DNA of 64,000 nucleotides from Bradyrhizobium viridifuturi (GCF_001238275.1 NZ_LGTB01000002.1:273284-337283), one strand, 5' to 3'. Positions 47,755-61,098 are shown, counted from the first letter of the stretch. Numbers and translations are program-made. The notes: a model not told the origin generated them from the sequence alone.

Positions 47755-47762
<8 letters not shown>
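46725..47762 (-). CDS. ribose-type ABC transporter permease
   Basis: The 345-residue protein has 8-10 membrane helices and the RbsC signature ([37 protein letters not shown]) plus [18 protein letters not shown]. It overlaps the upstream ATPase gene by 8 nt, so both are translated together. The substrate follows the binding protein. Confidence 0.93.
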
Positions 47763-49278
<1,516 letters not shown>

Positions 49279-49531
49279 CTTGCCTCCCCACCGCGCCGAC
49301 GGCGTTGCGTCGCACCCGCAAGTTGCTTTCGGTTTCGCGCGCCCGTGCGCGCATTAAACAAAAGGCCGCGGCGCAGGGCAATAGGTTCAGGCGAGGCACG
49401 AGCCGGGAACCGGATCGGCAAGGCAAAGCGAATCTTTTGCGATTGCGTCGCGGCCGAACGTTCGACCATTCTCCTTGCACGGCGCGCCGCTCCCCTGATG
49501 CGGCGGCGCCGGAGGCAGGAAAGATGGTGGC

Positions 49532-50146
49532 ATGAAGCTATACTACGCGCCGGGGACGATATCGCTGATGCCCCATGTCGCCCTGCTCGAGAGCGGTCTT
49601 TCCTTTGTCGGCGTCAGAGTCGATGAAGCAAGCAAGACGATGGCGGATGGCGGAGACTATCGAACCATAAACCCGCTGGGATACATACCGGCTTTGGTGC
49701 TCGATGATGGCAGCGTCCTGCTCGAGGCAGCCGCGATCGTCCAATACATCGCGGACCGCGACCCGACCGGACAGCTCGCGCCATCGCACGGAACCGTCGA
49801 GCGGGCCAGGTTGCAGGCCTGGCTGAACTTCCTCTCCAGTGAGCTGCACAAGGGAGGTCTCGGCCCGCTGTTCTACACCGCGCTGGACGAACGGGCGAAA
49901 GACGTTTTCCGCCAGCGGCTGAGGGCGCGCTTCGCCTTCCTTGACCAGCACCTCTCTACGCGTGCCTATCTGTTGGGCGAGAGCTACTCGATTGCCGACG
50001 TCGGCCTCTATGCGATGACGGGCTGGACGCCTCGCGTCGGCTTCGACATCGGCGCCTACCCGAACCTGGCTGCGCATCACGCCCGGATTGCCAATCGTGA
50101 CGCCGTGCGTGAAGTTCACAGGATCGAAGGACCTGTTCCGGCATGA
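49532..50146 (+). CDS. glutathione S-transferase family protein
   Basis: The 204-residue protein has the GST N-terminal thioredoxin domain (MKLYYAPGTISLMPHVALLE, NPLGYIPALVLDDG with the GSH-binding LLEAAAIVQYIAD) and the all-helical C-terminal domain (SIADVGLYAMTGWT). It conjugates glutathione to electrophiles or has an isomerase role. It is on the plus strand between two minus-strand catabolic units. Confidence 0.9.
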   Translation: MKLYYAPGTISLMPHVALLESGLSFVGVRVDEASKTMADGGDYRTINPLGYIPALVLDDGSVLLEAAAIVQYIADRDPTGQLAPSHGTVERARLQAWLNFLSSELHKGGLGPLFYTALDERAKDVFRQRLRARFAFLDQHLSTRAYLLGESYSIADVGLYAMTGWTPRVGFDIGAYPNLAAHHARIANRDAVREVHRIEGPVPA

Positions 50147-50166
50147 CCGGCGGTGATTTCAAGGAC

Positions 50167-50186
50167 GCGCTGACTTTCGTCAGCGC
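50167..50186. terminator. hairpin between GST and xylulokinase genes
   Basis: A perfect 8-bp stem GCGCTGAC / GTCAGCGC with loop TTTC overlaps the stop of the xylulokinase gene and lies 21 bp past the GST stop. It may end both convergent transcripts; no U-tract is seen. Confidence 0.4.
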
Positions 50187-51625
50187 CGTGGCCGGTACAG
50201 GCTGCGCCATTTCGGCAGCCGCTCGGAATAGGCCTCCGCAAGCCCACGGTCGGGTTCGAACGTCTCGACGCGCTGAGGCGCCGTGCAGACGGCCTCGACG
50301 GATTCGCCGCTGACCGCGAGACGCCCGAGCCGTGCGGCACCGAACGCGGCCCCGGTTTCGCCATCGGCAAAGCGATGCACGGGAATGTCGAGGACGCTCG
50401 CCAGCACCGCAAGCCAGAACCGCGACCGCGAACCGCCGCCGATGGCATCCACCGCGGAGATCGCGATGCCGCTATCGGCGAGTACGTCGCGGCAATCCGC
50501 CAGCGCGAAGGCGACGCCTTCGAGCACCGCCTGCACGATGGCGTCGCGATCGGTGCCGTGACCGAGGCCGTCGAGCATGCCGCGCACATCGGGATCGTCA
50601 TGCGGCGTTCGCTCGCCGGACAGATAGGGCAGGAAGCTGACAGGCGACGGCGCCTTCGGATGTTCTCCGAGCGGCGCCAGCAATTCGGCCTCGGGAGTCC
50701 GCAGCAGCCGCGCGATCCAGGCGAGGCAAGACGCCGCCGAGAGGATCGCGCCGGCCTGGATCCACATCCCGGGAATCGCATGACAGAAGGTGTGCACGGC
50801 GCGTTCGGGGTTGGTGGCGATCGTACCAGTCGGCGCCAGCAGTGCACCGGAGGTTCCGAGCGAGACGAAGGCCGAGCCGTGGCCGATGGCGCCGATGCCG
50901 ATGGCGCCCGCCGGATTGTCGCCGGCGCCGCCCGCGATCATCGGCGGCTTGCGCATGCCCCAGCGCTGCGCCAGTTCGCGCGAGAGCCGCGCGGCCGGCG
51001 CGCAGCCCTCGACCAAACGCGGCATCTGGCGGCGCGACAGGCCGGTCGCGTCGAGCGCCGCGTCGGACCAGTCCCGTCGCGCAGCATCAAGCCACAGCGT
51101 TCCCGAGGCGTCCGAGATGTCCTCGATCGCTTCGCCGGTCAGCACAAGGCGCAGATAGGCTTTCGGCAGCAACACCAGTTTGGTGGCCGCGAAGATCTCC
51201 GGCTCGTGCCTGGCGACCCACAACAGCTTCGGCGCCGTGAAGCCGGGCATCGCCTTGTTGCCGGTCGTCGCGCGCAAGGCCGGCCAGCGCTGCTCCAGCT
51301 CGCCGCATTCCGCAGCCGAGCGTCCGTCGTTCCAGAGAATGCACGGCCGCAACGGCTTCCTGTCGGCATCGAGTAGCGTCGCGCCGTGCATCTGGCCGGA
51401 CAGGCCGATGCCCTCGACAGCAGCCAGTTCGGCTGGATGATCCGCCTTCAGCGCGTCCAGCGTCGCGAAGGTGGCATCGATCCACTGCGCCGGATCCTGC
51501 TCGCTGTGGCCCGGACGTGGCGCGACCACCGTCAGCGACCGGCTGCGGCTCGCCACCACGCGCTGCGCTTCGTCGACGAGAACGGTCTTGACCGCCGAGG
51601 TGCCGAGATCGATCCCGAGATACAT
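50180..51625 (-). CDS. xylB: xylulokinase
   Basis: The 481-residue FGGY-family kinase starts MYLGIDLGTSAVKTVLVD, with QMHGATLLD, LPYLSGERTPHDDPDVRG and GGGSRSRFWLAVLASVL. It phosphorylates D-xylulose (or a related pentulose) with ATP. The start was placed at the ATG that gives the conserved GIDLGTS motif; the longer frame is unconserved. It is the last gene of a minus-strand run that starts with aspT; the ABC sugar importer genes lie further downstream across GST. Confidence 0.9.
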   Translation of the reverse strand: MYLGIDLGTSAVKTVLVDEAQRVVASRSRSLTVVAPRPGHSEQDPAQWIDATFATLDALKADHPAELAAVEGIGLSGQMHGATLLDADRKPLRPCILWNDGRSAAECGELEQRWPALRATTGNKAMPGFTAPKLLWVARHEPEIFAATKLVLLPKAYLRLVLTGEAIEDISDASGTLWLDAARRDWSDAALDATGLSRRQMPRLVEGCAPAARLSRELAQRWGMRKPPMIAGGAGDNPAGAIGIGAIGHGSAFVSLGTSGALLAPTGTIATNPERAVHTFCHAIPGMWIQAGAILSAASCLAWIARLLRTPEAELLAPLGEHPKAPSPVSFLPYLSGERTPHDDPDVRGMLDGLGHGTDRDAIVQAVLEGVAFALADCRDVLADSGIAISAVDAIGGGSRSRFWLAVLASVLDIPVHRFADGETGAAFGAARLGRLAVSGESVEAVCTAPQRVETFEPDRGLAEAYSERLPKWRSLYRPRR

Positions 51626-51680
51626 GGTGCCTCGTGTCCAGGAGGGAGTCCGACGAGTGTGCTCACCGGACGCCGCTCGA

Positions 51681-52784
51681 TCAAGGCCGCGCAAACGCCT
51701 GCTGCACCGCGCCGGGGTCGGTGATGCCGTTGGCGATCAGGAGCTCGAGCAGGACGCGCGCCTTCTGCGGGTTGAGGTCGAGCGAGACCGCGAAGCCGAG
51801 CTTGTCGTCTTCTACCTCGACATTGCGGTTGACATAACCCGAGCCGACCCGGGTCGAGCGCACCACCACGACGCCCTGCTTGGCCGCGGCCGCCAGCGCA
51901 TCGATCGCGCCCTTCGATGAGTTGCCGTCGCCGACGCCGGCCAGCACGATGCCCTTGGCGCCGCGCTTGACCGCATCCTCGACCTCCGCGGCATCCATGT
52001 TGGCGTGCGAATAGATGATGTCGACCCGCGGCAGCGGCGGCGCGTCCGGCAGCTTCAGCTTCGTAGTCTTCGTTGCAACGGCCGGTTGCAGGAAGCGGAG
52101 CGAACCGGTGTCGACATAGCCGACCGGTCCGGCATCGGGCGAACGGAAGGTCTGGACGCTGGTGGTATTGGTCTTCTGCACCCAGCGCGCACCGTGGATG
52201 GTGTCGTTGAGCACCACCAGCACACCGCGGCCACGGGATTCCGGCGCCGACGCGACCCGCATCGCGTCATAAAGATTGGCCGGGCCGTCGGCGCCGATCG
52301 CGGTCGAGGGCCGCATCGAACCGACCAGCACGACCGGCATGTCGGTGTCGAGCACATTTTGCAGGAAGAACGCGGTCTCCTCCATCGTGTCGGTGCCGTG
52401 GGTGATGACGACGCCGTCGACCTCCTTGTTGTCGACAGCCGTGCGGATGCGCTTGACGAGGTCGAACCAGACCTTGTCGTTCATGTCCTGCGAGCCGATC
52501 GAGGAGATCTGCTCGGCCGAGATCTGGGCGAGCTTGTCGATGCCCGGAATGGCCGCGATCAGATTCGCGGCACTGACCTTGCCCGAATCATAGGCATTGC
52601 CGGCGCGCGCATTGGCCTGCCCTGCGATCGTGCCGCCGGTGCCGAGCACCAGCACCCGGGCCAGCGTGGTGCTGGACGCCTGTTGTGCTGATGTCGGCGA
52701 CGCAAGCAGCCCGATCATGAGGGCTGCGGCAAGGCCGACGATCGTGCGCACGGAATGGCCCGATTGAAGCAAACGCGGCATCAT
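51681..52784 (-). CDS. ansB: type II L-asparaginase (exported)
   Basis: The 367-residue protein has a signal peptide (VRTIVGLAAALMIGLLASPT), then the asparaginase motifs VLGTGGTIAGQA (first catalytic Thr) and VITHGTDTMEETAFF (second, TDTMEE). It hydrolyses asparagine to aspartate and ammonia in the periplasm. Two adjacent ATG codons follow AAGGA; the first is used. It is the third gene after aspT and aspD. The aspartate made outside is the substrate of AspT. Confidence 0.9.
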   Translation of the reverse strand: MMPRLLQSGHSVRTIVGLAAALMIGLLASPTSAQQASSTTLARVLVLGTGGTIAGQANARAGNAYDSGKVSAANLIAAIPGIDKLAQISAEQISSIGSQDMNDKVWFDLVKRIRTAVDNKEVDGVVITHGTDTMEETAFFLQNVLDTDMPVVLVGSMRPSTAIGADGPANLYDAMRVASAPESRGRGVLVVLNDTIHGARWVQKTNTTSVQTFRSPDAGPVGYVDTGSLRFLQPAVATKTTKLKLPDAPPLPRVDIIYSHANMDAAEVEDAVKRGAKGIVLAGVGDGNSSKGAIDALAAAAKQGVVVVRSTRVGSGYVNRNVEVEDDKLGFAVSLDLNPQKARVLLELLIANGITDPGAVQQAFARP

Positions 52785-52877
52785 CTCTTGTCCTTCCATT
52801 GAGGTCGAAGCGAAACCACCGACGCGAAGCGAAACGCCGGCGGTCACGATGTCACGTGAGCTGTGCCGCCGGCCGTC

Positions 52878-54512
<1,635 letters not shown>

Positions 54513-56201
54513 TCACGCGAACGCGACGATCAACGGGCCGAGCAAGGTCAGGAACACATTCGCCAGCGCATAGGTGATGGCGAAGGGTGCTGTCGGAATC
54601 GAATTGCCGGCTTTGTCGAGCACGCCGCCGAACGCCGGATTGGCGCTGCGCGACCCTGACAATGCGCCGGCAAACACCGCGGCGTTGTCGTAACGCAGCA
54701 CGTAGCGGCCAAACAGCATGGCCAGGATCAGCGGCACCAGCGTCACCACGGCCCCGATCAGGAACAGCGTGAGACCGCTGCTGGCGATGGTGTGGATCGC
54801 CTGGAGGCCGGATTGCAGGCCGACCGCGGCGACAAATCCGGCAAGGCCGAGATCCTTGAGGATCTGCGAGGCCGGCGCCGGCATGTTGCCCATGGTCTGG
54901 TGCCGGCTGCGCAGCCAGCCGAACAGCAGGCCGGACAGCAGCGCGCCGCCGCCGGCGCCGAGCGTCAGCGGAATCGATCCGGCGCGGATCACGATCAAGC
55001 CGATCAGGAGGCCGAACACCAGGCCGGCGCCGTGGAACACGAAGTCGGTCTTGATGTCGACCGAGAGCTGGGATCCGGCCTCGGCGACCATGCGCTTGAG
55101 ATCCTGGTCGGTGCCGTAGGCGGTGATCACATCCCCTGTCTTCACAACGGTCGAGTCACTCAGTGCAAGCGGCTCGCCGGCGCGGGCGATGCCGATCAGA
55201 TAGACGCCATGGCGGAGCGCCGCGGTCGCGGAGCGCTTGATCTCGGCCAGCGATTTGCCGTCATAGGCCGGATTGCGCAGGATCACGTCCTGCGTATCCA
55301 TCACCAGCTCCATGCCCGGCACGCTTTCGAGCTCGGCGCCGAGCCCGCCGGAGACCGCAACGACGCCGGCCCTCCGGCCGACCACCAGCACGATATCGCC
55401 CGCTTTCAAGGCGACATCGGGTGTGACCGGGATCAGTTGATCATTGCGCTTGATGCGCTCGACCGTGATGGTCGCATCGCCGGCCGCACTTTCAATGGCG
55501 GCCACCGTCTTGCCAGCGCCGCTGCCGACCTCGTACAGACGCCCGACGACTTCCGGCAGCGCGGCCGCTTGACCCGGCCCGAACACAACGGCGCCCTTCA
55601 GCCGCTCAGCCTCGGCCTTCAGCGCATCGTCGCGGATGTCGCGGCCCATGAAGCGCGGCAACAGGTTGACGCAGATGATGATCGCGCCGAGCGAGCCGAA
55701 GATGTAGGATACCGCGTAGCCGATCGCGACATTGGCTTGCAGTTTCTGCACCTCAGCCGCATCGAGCCCGAGCCGGGACAGTGCATCGCCCGCGGTGCCG
55801 ATGATTGCCGACTGGGTGAGACCGCCGGCGGCAAGTCCCGCCGCCGTACCCTTGTCGAGCGAGAACAGCTTTGCCATCACGATCACGGTGAGCAGCCCGG
55901 CGACGGCCGTGAACACCGCAAGGAAAATCTCGCGCAGCGATTGCCGGCCGAGCGATTTGAAGAACTGCGGACCGCTCTCAAAACCGACCGCATAGATGAA
56001 CAGCGCGAACAGCAGCGCCTTCTCGCCATTGTCGACAGAGACGCCGAACAGGCTGAGCGCGACCGCCGCCAGCAGCGATCCCGCGACGCCGCCGAGCTGG
56101 AACTTGCCGTAGTGGATTTGCCCGATCCAGTAGCCGATCGCCAGCGACAGGAACAGCAGGATCTCCGGCGCCTGCTTCAGGTTCTCTTGTATCCACTCCA
56201 T
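54513..56201 (-). CDS. aspT: aspartate-alanine antiporter
   Basis: The 562-residue AAE-family transporter has two blocks of membrane helices, residues 1-190 and 380-562, around two cytoplasmic TrkA-C-like domains. Typical stretches are GQIHYGKFQLGGVAGSLLAA, AAGLAAGGLTQSAIIGTAGD and AGALSGSRSANPAFGGVLDK. It exchanges external aspartate for internal alanine, so with AspD it creates a proton motive force. GGGAGG precedes the ATG. It is the first gene of the asp unit. Confidence 0.93.
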   Translation of the reverse strand: MEWIQENLKQAPEILLFLSLAIGYWIGQIHYGKFQLGGVAGSLLAAVALSLFGVSVDNGEKALLFALFIYAVGFESGPQFFKSLGRQSLREIFLAVFTAVAGLLTVIVMAKLFSLDKGTAAGLAAGGLTQSAIIGTAGDALSRLGLDAAEVQKLQANVAIGYAVSYIFGSLGAIIICVNLLPRFMGRDIRDDALKAEAERLKGAVVFGPGQAAALPEVVGRLYEVGSGAGKTVAAIESAAGDATITVERIKRNDQLIPVTPDVALKAGDIVLVVGRRAGVVAVSGGLGAELESVPGMELVMDTQDVILRNPAYDGKSLAEIKRSATAALRHGVYLIGIARAGEPLALSDSTVVKTGDVITAYGTDQDLKRMVAEAGSQLSVDIKTDFVFHGAGLVFGLLIGLIVIRAGSIPLTLGAGGGALLSGLLFGWLRSRHQTMGNMPAPASQILKDLGLAGFVAAVGLQSGLQAIHTIASSGLTLFLIGAVVTLVPLILAMLFGRYVLRYDNAAVFAGALSGSRSANPAFGGVLDKAGNSIPTAPFAITYALANVFLTLLGPLIVAFA

Positions 56202-56844
56202 CGTCGCCTCCCGGGGTACTCAAATTCGGACATGATCAAAGGTGTCGGTCATGTTTGCGGAGGGGATCGCTCGCCGCGACCATCAGCCCCGTCGCGTGCG
56301 ACGAGATCGAACGCACGACGGCGATGCCGATAAGGCATCGCGTGCAGTTTCGAGAGATCGGTGAGGTGGCCGGCCGGCACAAACGTCACGGGAGCAGCAG
56401 CGGACGGGGCTTCTTGGAACGCGATACAGCGACATCAACCGAATGCCTTGCACATGTCTCGAACGCCCCGATCCGTTGATGACACGGCTCGGGCGCTTCT
56501 CGCAGCCCCTATCTCATTGATTGCATATTATTCAGATCGCGACTAGTGCGCGACTATTTCATTTTGATTTCATTTGGAAGCAAGGACCGACACCGGCATA
56601 CGAAGCGGCGAGTTCCGCAGCACGCCGTTACCGCCGCGACGATATGTCATCCGTCTTGCAGCCGATGGATTTGCACCGCAACACGCCAAGTTGAAGATGT
56701 AACGCGGCGATGACGCGGCTGATCGCCCGGCTCTTCCCGGCCCGTCGCCTGCACGATCGCATCGATTTGCCGGTTTTGAACCTTTGACATTTCCGCAACG
56801 ACGGCGCACCTTTTTCGAAGATTATTCGAATTTTGGTGCACCCC
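56202..56844. other. intergenic stretch between aspT and the acyl-CoA dehydrogenase gene
   Basis: About 640 bp without a gene I can support; it must hold the divergent promoters. A more AT-rich segment (56520-56580) may contain one. No operator was recognised. Confidence 0.5.
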
Positions 56845-58017
56845 ATGCACTTCGAGCTTCCCGCCGATCTCCATGTTCTCCAAAGCCGGATGCGCGAATT
56901 CGTGTGCAGCGAACTCAAGCCGCACGATGCCGCGATCGAGGCGGGCGGCATCGTTCCGGAGAGCGCGATGGCCGGCCTGCGCAGGATGGGATTATTCGGC
57001 ACCAACACGCCGACACAGTTCGGCGGGCTCGGCCTCTCGATGCTCGGCAGCTGCATCGCGATCGAGGAGCTCGCAAAGGCTCACACCGCCTTCTATTATC
57101 TCTGCGGGGTGAACGTTCATATCGGATCGAAGGCGATCGAGTTCTTCGCGCAGCCGGCGGTACGCGACCGATGGCTGCCGGAGCTCGCCAGCGGGCGAGT
57201 GATCGGCGCCTTCGCGCTGACCGAGCCGGACGCGGGATCGGATGCTGCCCGCATCCAGACCCGGGCGCGGCGGGACGGCGATCACTACGTGCTCGACGGC
57301 CGCAAGACCTACATCACCAATGCGCCGGTCGCCGGCGTCTTCACCGTGTTCGCCACGCTCGACCCATCCAAGGGCGCCAAGGGCATCGCGGCGTTTGTCG
57401 TCGACGCGAAGACGCCGGGCCTCACCGTCGGCCGCGTGGTCGAGATGGCCGCCGGCCGCGGTTCAGCGCATGCCGAAGTATTCTTCGATGACTGCCGCAT
57501 TCCCTGCGAGAACCTGCTCGGCGAGGAAGGCGAAGGCTTCGCGATCGCGATGCGGTGCCTTGATGCCGGACGCACGCATTGGGGCGCCTATTGCGTCGGT
57601 GCCGCGAGCCAGCTGCTGGATTACGCGCTCGATCACGTCTCGACGCGCGAGACGTTCGGACGCAGGCTGCGCGACCATCAAGGTATCGAATGGCAGATCG
57701 CCGACATGGCGAGCGCGCTGCATGCCGCGCGCCTTGTCGCCTATGAGGCGGCCTGGCGTTACGACCAGGGTGATCCCGCCGCCCGCACCGCCGCGGCCGC
57801 GCTGTCCAAATATACCGGCGCCGACATGGTGCAGCGCGTGGCCGACATGACCATGCAGCTGTTCGGTGGTGCCGGGTATTCCAGGGACCTGCCAATCGAG
57901 CGTATCTGGCGGGAAACCCGGGTAGTCCGGATTCTGGATGGCACATCCGAGATCATGCGCCAGATCATCGCACGCAACGCGTTCCGTAGCCATGAACGGC
58001 GGAACACGCCGATCTGA
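56845..58017 (+). CDS. acyl-CoA dehydrogenase
   Basis: The 390-residue flavoenzyme has the family segments GAFALTEPDAGSDAARIQTR, YVLDGRKTYITNAPVAGVFT and DLPIERIWRETRVVRILDGT with MRQIIARNAF at the end. It introduces a double bond into an acyl-CoA thioester. The substrate chain is unknown. The ATG has no strong Shine-Dalgarno; a GTG is 9 nt upstream. A TetR regulator follows on the same strand, so it likely controls this gene. Confidence 0.9.
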   Translation: MHFELPADLHVLQSRMREFVCSELKPHDAAIEAGGIVPESAMAGLRRMGLFGTNTPTQFGGLGLSMLGSCIAIEELAKAHTAFYYLCGVNVHIGSKAIEFFAQPAVRDRWLPELASGRVIGAFALTEPDAGSDAARIQTRARRDGDHYVLDGRKTYITNAPVAGVFTVFATLDPSKGAKGIAAFVVDAKTPGLTVGRVVEMAAGRGSAHAEVFFDDCRIPCENLLGEEGEGFAIAMRCLDAGRTHWGAYCVGAASQLLDYALDHVSTRETFGRRLRDHQGIEWQIADMASALHAARLVAYEAAWRYDQGDPAARTAAAALSKYTGADMVQRVADMTMQLFGGAGYSRDLPIERIWRETRVVRILDGTSEIMRQIIARNAFRSHERRNTPI

Positions 58018-58106
58018 TCCGCAATCTTACGCTGTATCCCGTCGCAACAGCGCTTGTGTTCCGATCGCGCTGCCTTACTGTTTTTGCGGGACGCGAGGAG
58101 ACAACT

Positions 58107-58721
58107 GTGGCTTCGGGGACGACGCTCAAGCTCAAGCAACAACGAAGCCGCGATCGGCGCGAGCAGATCCTCTCGGCAGCGACCAAGCTGTTTGGCCAGC
58201 GCGGCATCGACGGCACCTCGCTCACCGACGTCGCCGCGGTAGCAAAAGTACCGCTGTCCAGCATCTACGACTATTTCGAGGACAAGCGCGCGCTGGTGCT
58301 CGACGTGCCCGAGGGCAATTTCGAGGCGCTCTATCAGAAGACCGAACCGCTGCTGGTGAAGGGCGGCGACCCTGTCGAGCAGCTTCGCATCATCTTCCTG
58401 ACCAACTTCCAGTACATCAAGGACAACCCGAGCTGGGGCCGCGTGTTCTTCCTGGAGATATGGCCGAGCGTGCTTGCCGCCGAACCGCGGGTCAAGAAGG
58501 CGGTCGACAAATACGCGCTGCGCTACGTGCAGCTGATCAAGCAGGCGATCCGCGCCGGCACCTATCGCCGCAATCTCGATCCCTACACCGCGATGTCGCT
58601 GATGATGGGCGGAATGTGCCACCTCACCGCGGTCTGGCTGCTCTACGGCCGCAAATACGATCTGGTGAAGAAGGGCAGGACGCTGTTCACGACGCTGCAC
58701 AACGGGTTCGTTCAGCGCTAA
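58107..58721 (+). CDS. TetR-family regulator
   Basis: The 204-residue protein has the TetR helix-turn-helix (REQILSAATKLFGQRGIDGT, SLTDVAAVAKVPLSSIYDYF) and a larger ligand domain. The GTG start follows AGGAG with 6 nt spacing; an upstream start is possible. It follows the acyl-CoA dehydrogenase gene by 89 nt and may repress it in response to an acyl-CoA. Confidence 0.88.
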   Translation: MASGTTLKLKQQRSRDRREQILSAATKLFGQRGIDGTSLTDVAAVAKVPLSSIYDYFEDKRALVLDVPEGNFEALYQKTEPLLVKGGDPVEQLRIIFLTNFQYIKDNPSWGRVFFLEIWPSVLAAEPRVKKAVDKYALRYVQLIKQAIRAGTYRRNLDPYTAMSLMMGGMCHLTAVWLLYGRKYDLVKKGRTLFTTLHNGFVQR

Positions 58722-58734
58722 CCGGAGAGCCCTC

Positions 58735-58819
58735 GTAGGATGGGTAGCGCGCAGCGGAACCCATCCTTTCTCCGCACGGCCGCAGCTTGATGGGTTTCGC
58801 TGCGCGCTACCCATCCTGC
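58735..58819. repeat. intergenic palindromic repeat (GGATGGGTAGCGCGC family)
   Basis: Inverted arms of about 31 bp (58735-58765 and 58789-58819, starting CGTAGGATGGGTAGCGCGC) with one mismatch flank 23 bp. It is a REP-type element found downstream of the TetR gene. Confidence 0.8.
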
Positions 58820-59010
58820 GAATCTTGAATCGTCATGCCCGGTTTTAACTTCGACGGACGGAACGATTTGATCCAAATACATCGCGTTGGCCGGCTGTCG
58901 AGGCACTCCATTCCGGAAAACCAATACACAGCCGTCGAAATCATGTTCTAGTATCACGCGGTGGGCGACCCGCGACCGGACGCGCGGGCAGTTGGGATGG
59001 GAGCGAACCG

Positions 59011-60180
59011 ATGGACGTCAAGGCTGTTCTGCCGCCGCGTGGCCGCGACTATCGGCTCGATCTGCTGCGCGGCTTCGCCAACTGGGCGATCTATCTCGAT
59101 CACATCCCGAACAACGCGGTGAACTGGATCACGCAGAAGAATTTCGGCTTCAGCGACGCCGCCGATCTGTTCGTCTTCATCTCCGGCTACACCGCATCCT
59201 TCGTCTATGCGCGCATGATGCTGGAGCGCGGCACCGTGATCGGCGCCACCCGGCTGATCAAGCGGGCCTGGCAGATCTATGTCGCGCACGTCCTGCTGTT
59301 CGTGATCTATATCGCCGAGATCGGCTATCTCGCGCAGCGCTACCACGATCCCAACCTGCAGAACGAATTCAACGTCGCGGGCTTCATGCAGAACCCGGCC
59401 GAGACGCTCTATCAGGGCCTGATCCTGGCATTCAAGCCGGTCAACATGGACGTGCTGCCGCTCTACATCGCGCTGATGTTAGTGTATCCGGTGGTGCTGT
59501 GGGCGATGCTGCGAAAACTCAATCTGACGCTGGCGGCCTCGTTCCTGCTCTATCTCGCCGCGCGCCATTTCGGCTGGAACCTGCCGGCTTATCCGTCCGG
59601 CTCGTGGTACTTCAATCCGTTCTGCTGGCAGTTCCTGTTCGTGTTCGGCGGCTGGTTCGCGCTCGGCGGCGCCAGCGAATCGATCAATTTCATCCGCTCA
59701 CGCGCCTTCCTGTGGCTCGGCGGCGCCTATCTGTTGTTCGCGCTGGTCATGACGCTGGCGGGTCGCTTCCCCGAGCTCGGACAGGCGATGCCGGCCTGGC
59801 TCTATGACGCCTTCAATCCGAACGACAAGACCAACCTCGCCCCGTATCGCGTGCTGCATTTCGTGGTGCTCGCCTTCTTCGTGACGCGCTTCCTGCCGCG
59901 CGAATGGCCTGGCTACGAATGGCCGATCTTCGAGCCGATCATCAAATGCGGTCAGCAGTCGCTCGAGGTGTTCTGCACGGGCGTCTTCCTCGCCGTGGTC
60001 GCGCATGTGGTGCTGGTCGAGGTCTCCGGCAGCCTCTGGATGCAGATCGTGGTGAGCTTTGTCGGCATCGTGCTGATGACCGTGCTCGCCTATTACCGCT
60101 CCTGGTCGAAGAAGGTCGACAAGGCGCCCGCGAAGAAGCCGGTGGCTGCGCAGGCGCCTGCTGCGGAGCCGGCGGAATAG
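59011..60180 (+). CDS. opgC: OpgC-type membrane protein (periplasmic glucan modification)
   Basis: The 389-residue protein starts with the OpgC signature RDYRLDLLRGFANWAIYLDH and has about ten membrane helices, ending in a Lys/Ala/Pro-rich tail. OpgC proteins add succinyl groups to osmoregulated periplasmic glucans. It fits a free-living or plant-associated alphaproteobacterium. It is monocistronic. Confidence 0.88.
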   Translation: MDVKAVLPPRGRDYRLDLLRGFANWAIYLDHIPNNAVNWITQKNFGFSDAADLFVFISGYTASFVYARMMLERGTVIGATRLIKRAWQIYVAHVLLFVIYIAEIGYLAQRYHDPNLQNEFNVAGFMQNPAETLYQGLILAFKPVNMDVLPLYIALMLVYPVVLWAMLRKLNLTLAASFLLYLAARHFGWNLPAYPSGSWYFNPFCWQFLFVFGGWFALGGASESINFIRSRAFLWLGGAYLLFALVMTLAGRFPELGQAMPAWLYDAFNPNDKTNLAPYRVLHFVVLAFFVTRFLPREWPGYEWPIFEPIIKCGQQSLEVFCTGVFLAVVAHVVLVEVSGSLWMQIVVSFVGIVLMTVLAYYRSWSKKVDKAPAKKPVAAQAPAAEPAE

Positions 60181-60243
60181 CAGGCGGACCGTCGAGGCCG
60201 ACGCGGGTGGTCAGCGGCGATGTGCATGCGCTAGATTGAAGGC

Positions 60244-60954
60244 ATGTCCCATGCCTTCACCCATGACCATCCCGACATCCTGCAACTCGAAGCCGACGTG
60301 CTCGACGCGCGGCCCGGAGCAGTTCTGCTCGAACGCTCGCCGTTCTTTCCCGGCGGCGGCGGACAGCTCGCCGACCGCGGGCTTCTGCGATGGGCCGGCG
60401 GCGAGCTGCCGGTGACCGGGCTCGCGCGCGACGAGCGCGGCCTCTGGCACACGATCCCCGGCGACAGCGTGATCTCCGGCAAGGTCATGCTCGAAGTCGA
60501 GCCGGCGTTTCGCGCATTGATGTGCGAGCTGCACACGCTCGCCCACGTCGTCAACGCGCTGGTCTATACGCGACTCGGCGGCGCGCTTCTGACCGGCGCG
60601 CAGCTCAATGCCGACGGCACCTTCCGCGTCGATTTCGATCTGCCCGGCGCCGACAACGAGGCGCTGCGGGCGCTCGAGGCGCCGCTGAACGACATCATCC
60701 GGCAGGACCTCCCCGTCAGCGCCGTCTTCATGGCGCATACCGAGGCGCAAGCCATCCCCGGATTGTTCCGCAGCAAGGCTGTCGCGCCGCCGGTCGGGGC
60801 GGACGGGCTGGTCCGGATCGTCGAGATCCTCGGTCTCGACCGGCAGGCCTGCGGCGGCACCCATCTGGCCTCGACCGGGCAATCGCGCCCAGCGCGTATC
60901 GTCAAGATCGACAACAAGGGCCGCCAGAACCGCAGGATCAAAGTCGCGGTTTGA
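60244..60954 (+). CDS. alaX: alanyl-tRNA editing protein AlaX
   Basis: The 236-residue protein has the AlaRS editing motifs HTLAHVVNALV (HxxxH) and QACGGTHLASTGQ (CxxxH) with zinc-binding residues. It removes serine or glycine misattached to tRNA-Ala in trans. It is a free-standing editing domain of about the usual AlaX-M length. Confidence 0.9.
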   Translation: MSHAFTHDHPDILQLEADVLDARPGAVLLERSPFFPGGGGQLADRGLLRWAGGELPVTGLARDERGLWHTIPGDSVISGKVMLEVEPAFRALMCELHTLAHVVNALVYTRLGGALLTGAQLNADGTFRVDFDLPGADNEALRALEAPLNDIIRQDLPVSAVFMAHTEAQAIPGLFRSKAVAPPVGADGLVRIVEILGLDRQACGGTHLASTGQSRPARIVKIDNKGRQNRRIKVAV

Positions 60955-61098
60955 ACGGCTCCGGCAAGTCTTGCACCGGGCAATCCTCAAGCCATCCACG
61001 TCCCGGCCGTGCCTGGGGATGATGTTGTGCGGCTCGCTCGACGGGGCGCGATCGGCTTGTTAAGCCGCGTCTCCGCAAGGACGATTTGAGTCGGGGAC

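Noticed and set aside
54792..56333. Plus-strand frame of 513 codons over aspT
   Set aside because: Antisense to aspT, no motif, no ribosome site.
56628..57056. Minus-strand frame of 142 codons near the acyl-CoA dehydrogenase start
   Set aside because: Half of it is antisense to the dehydrogenase gene and the rest has no start signal or family match.
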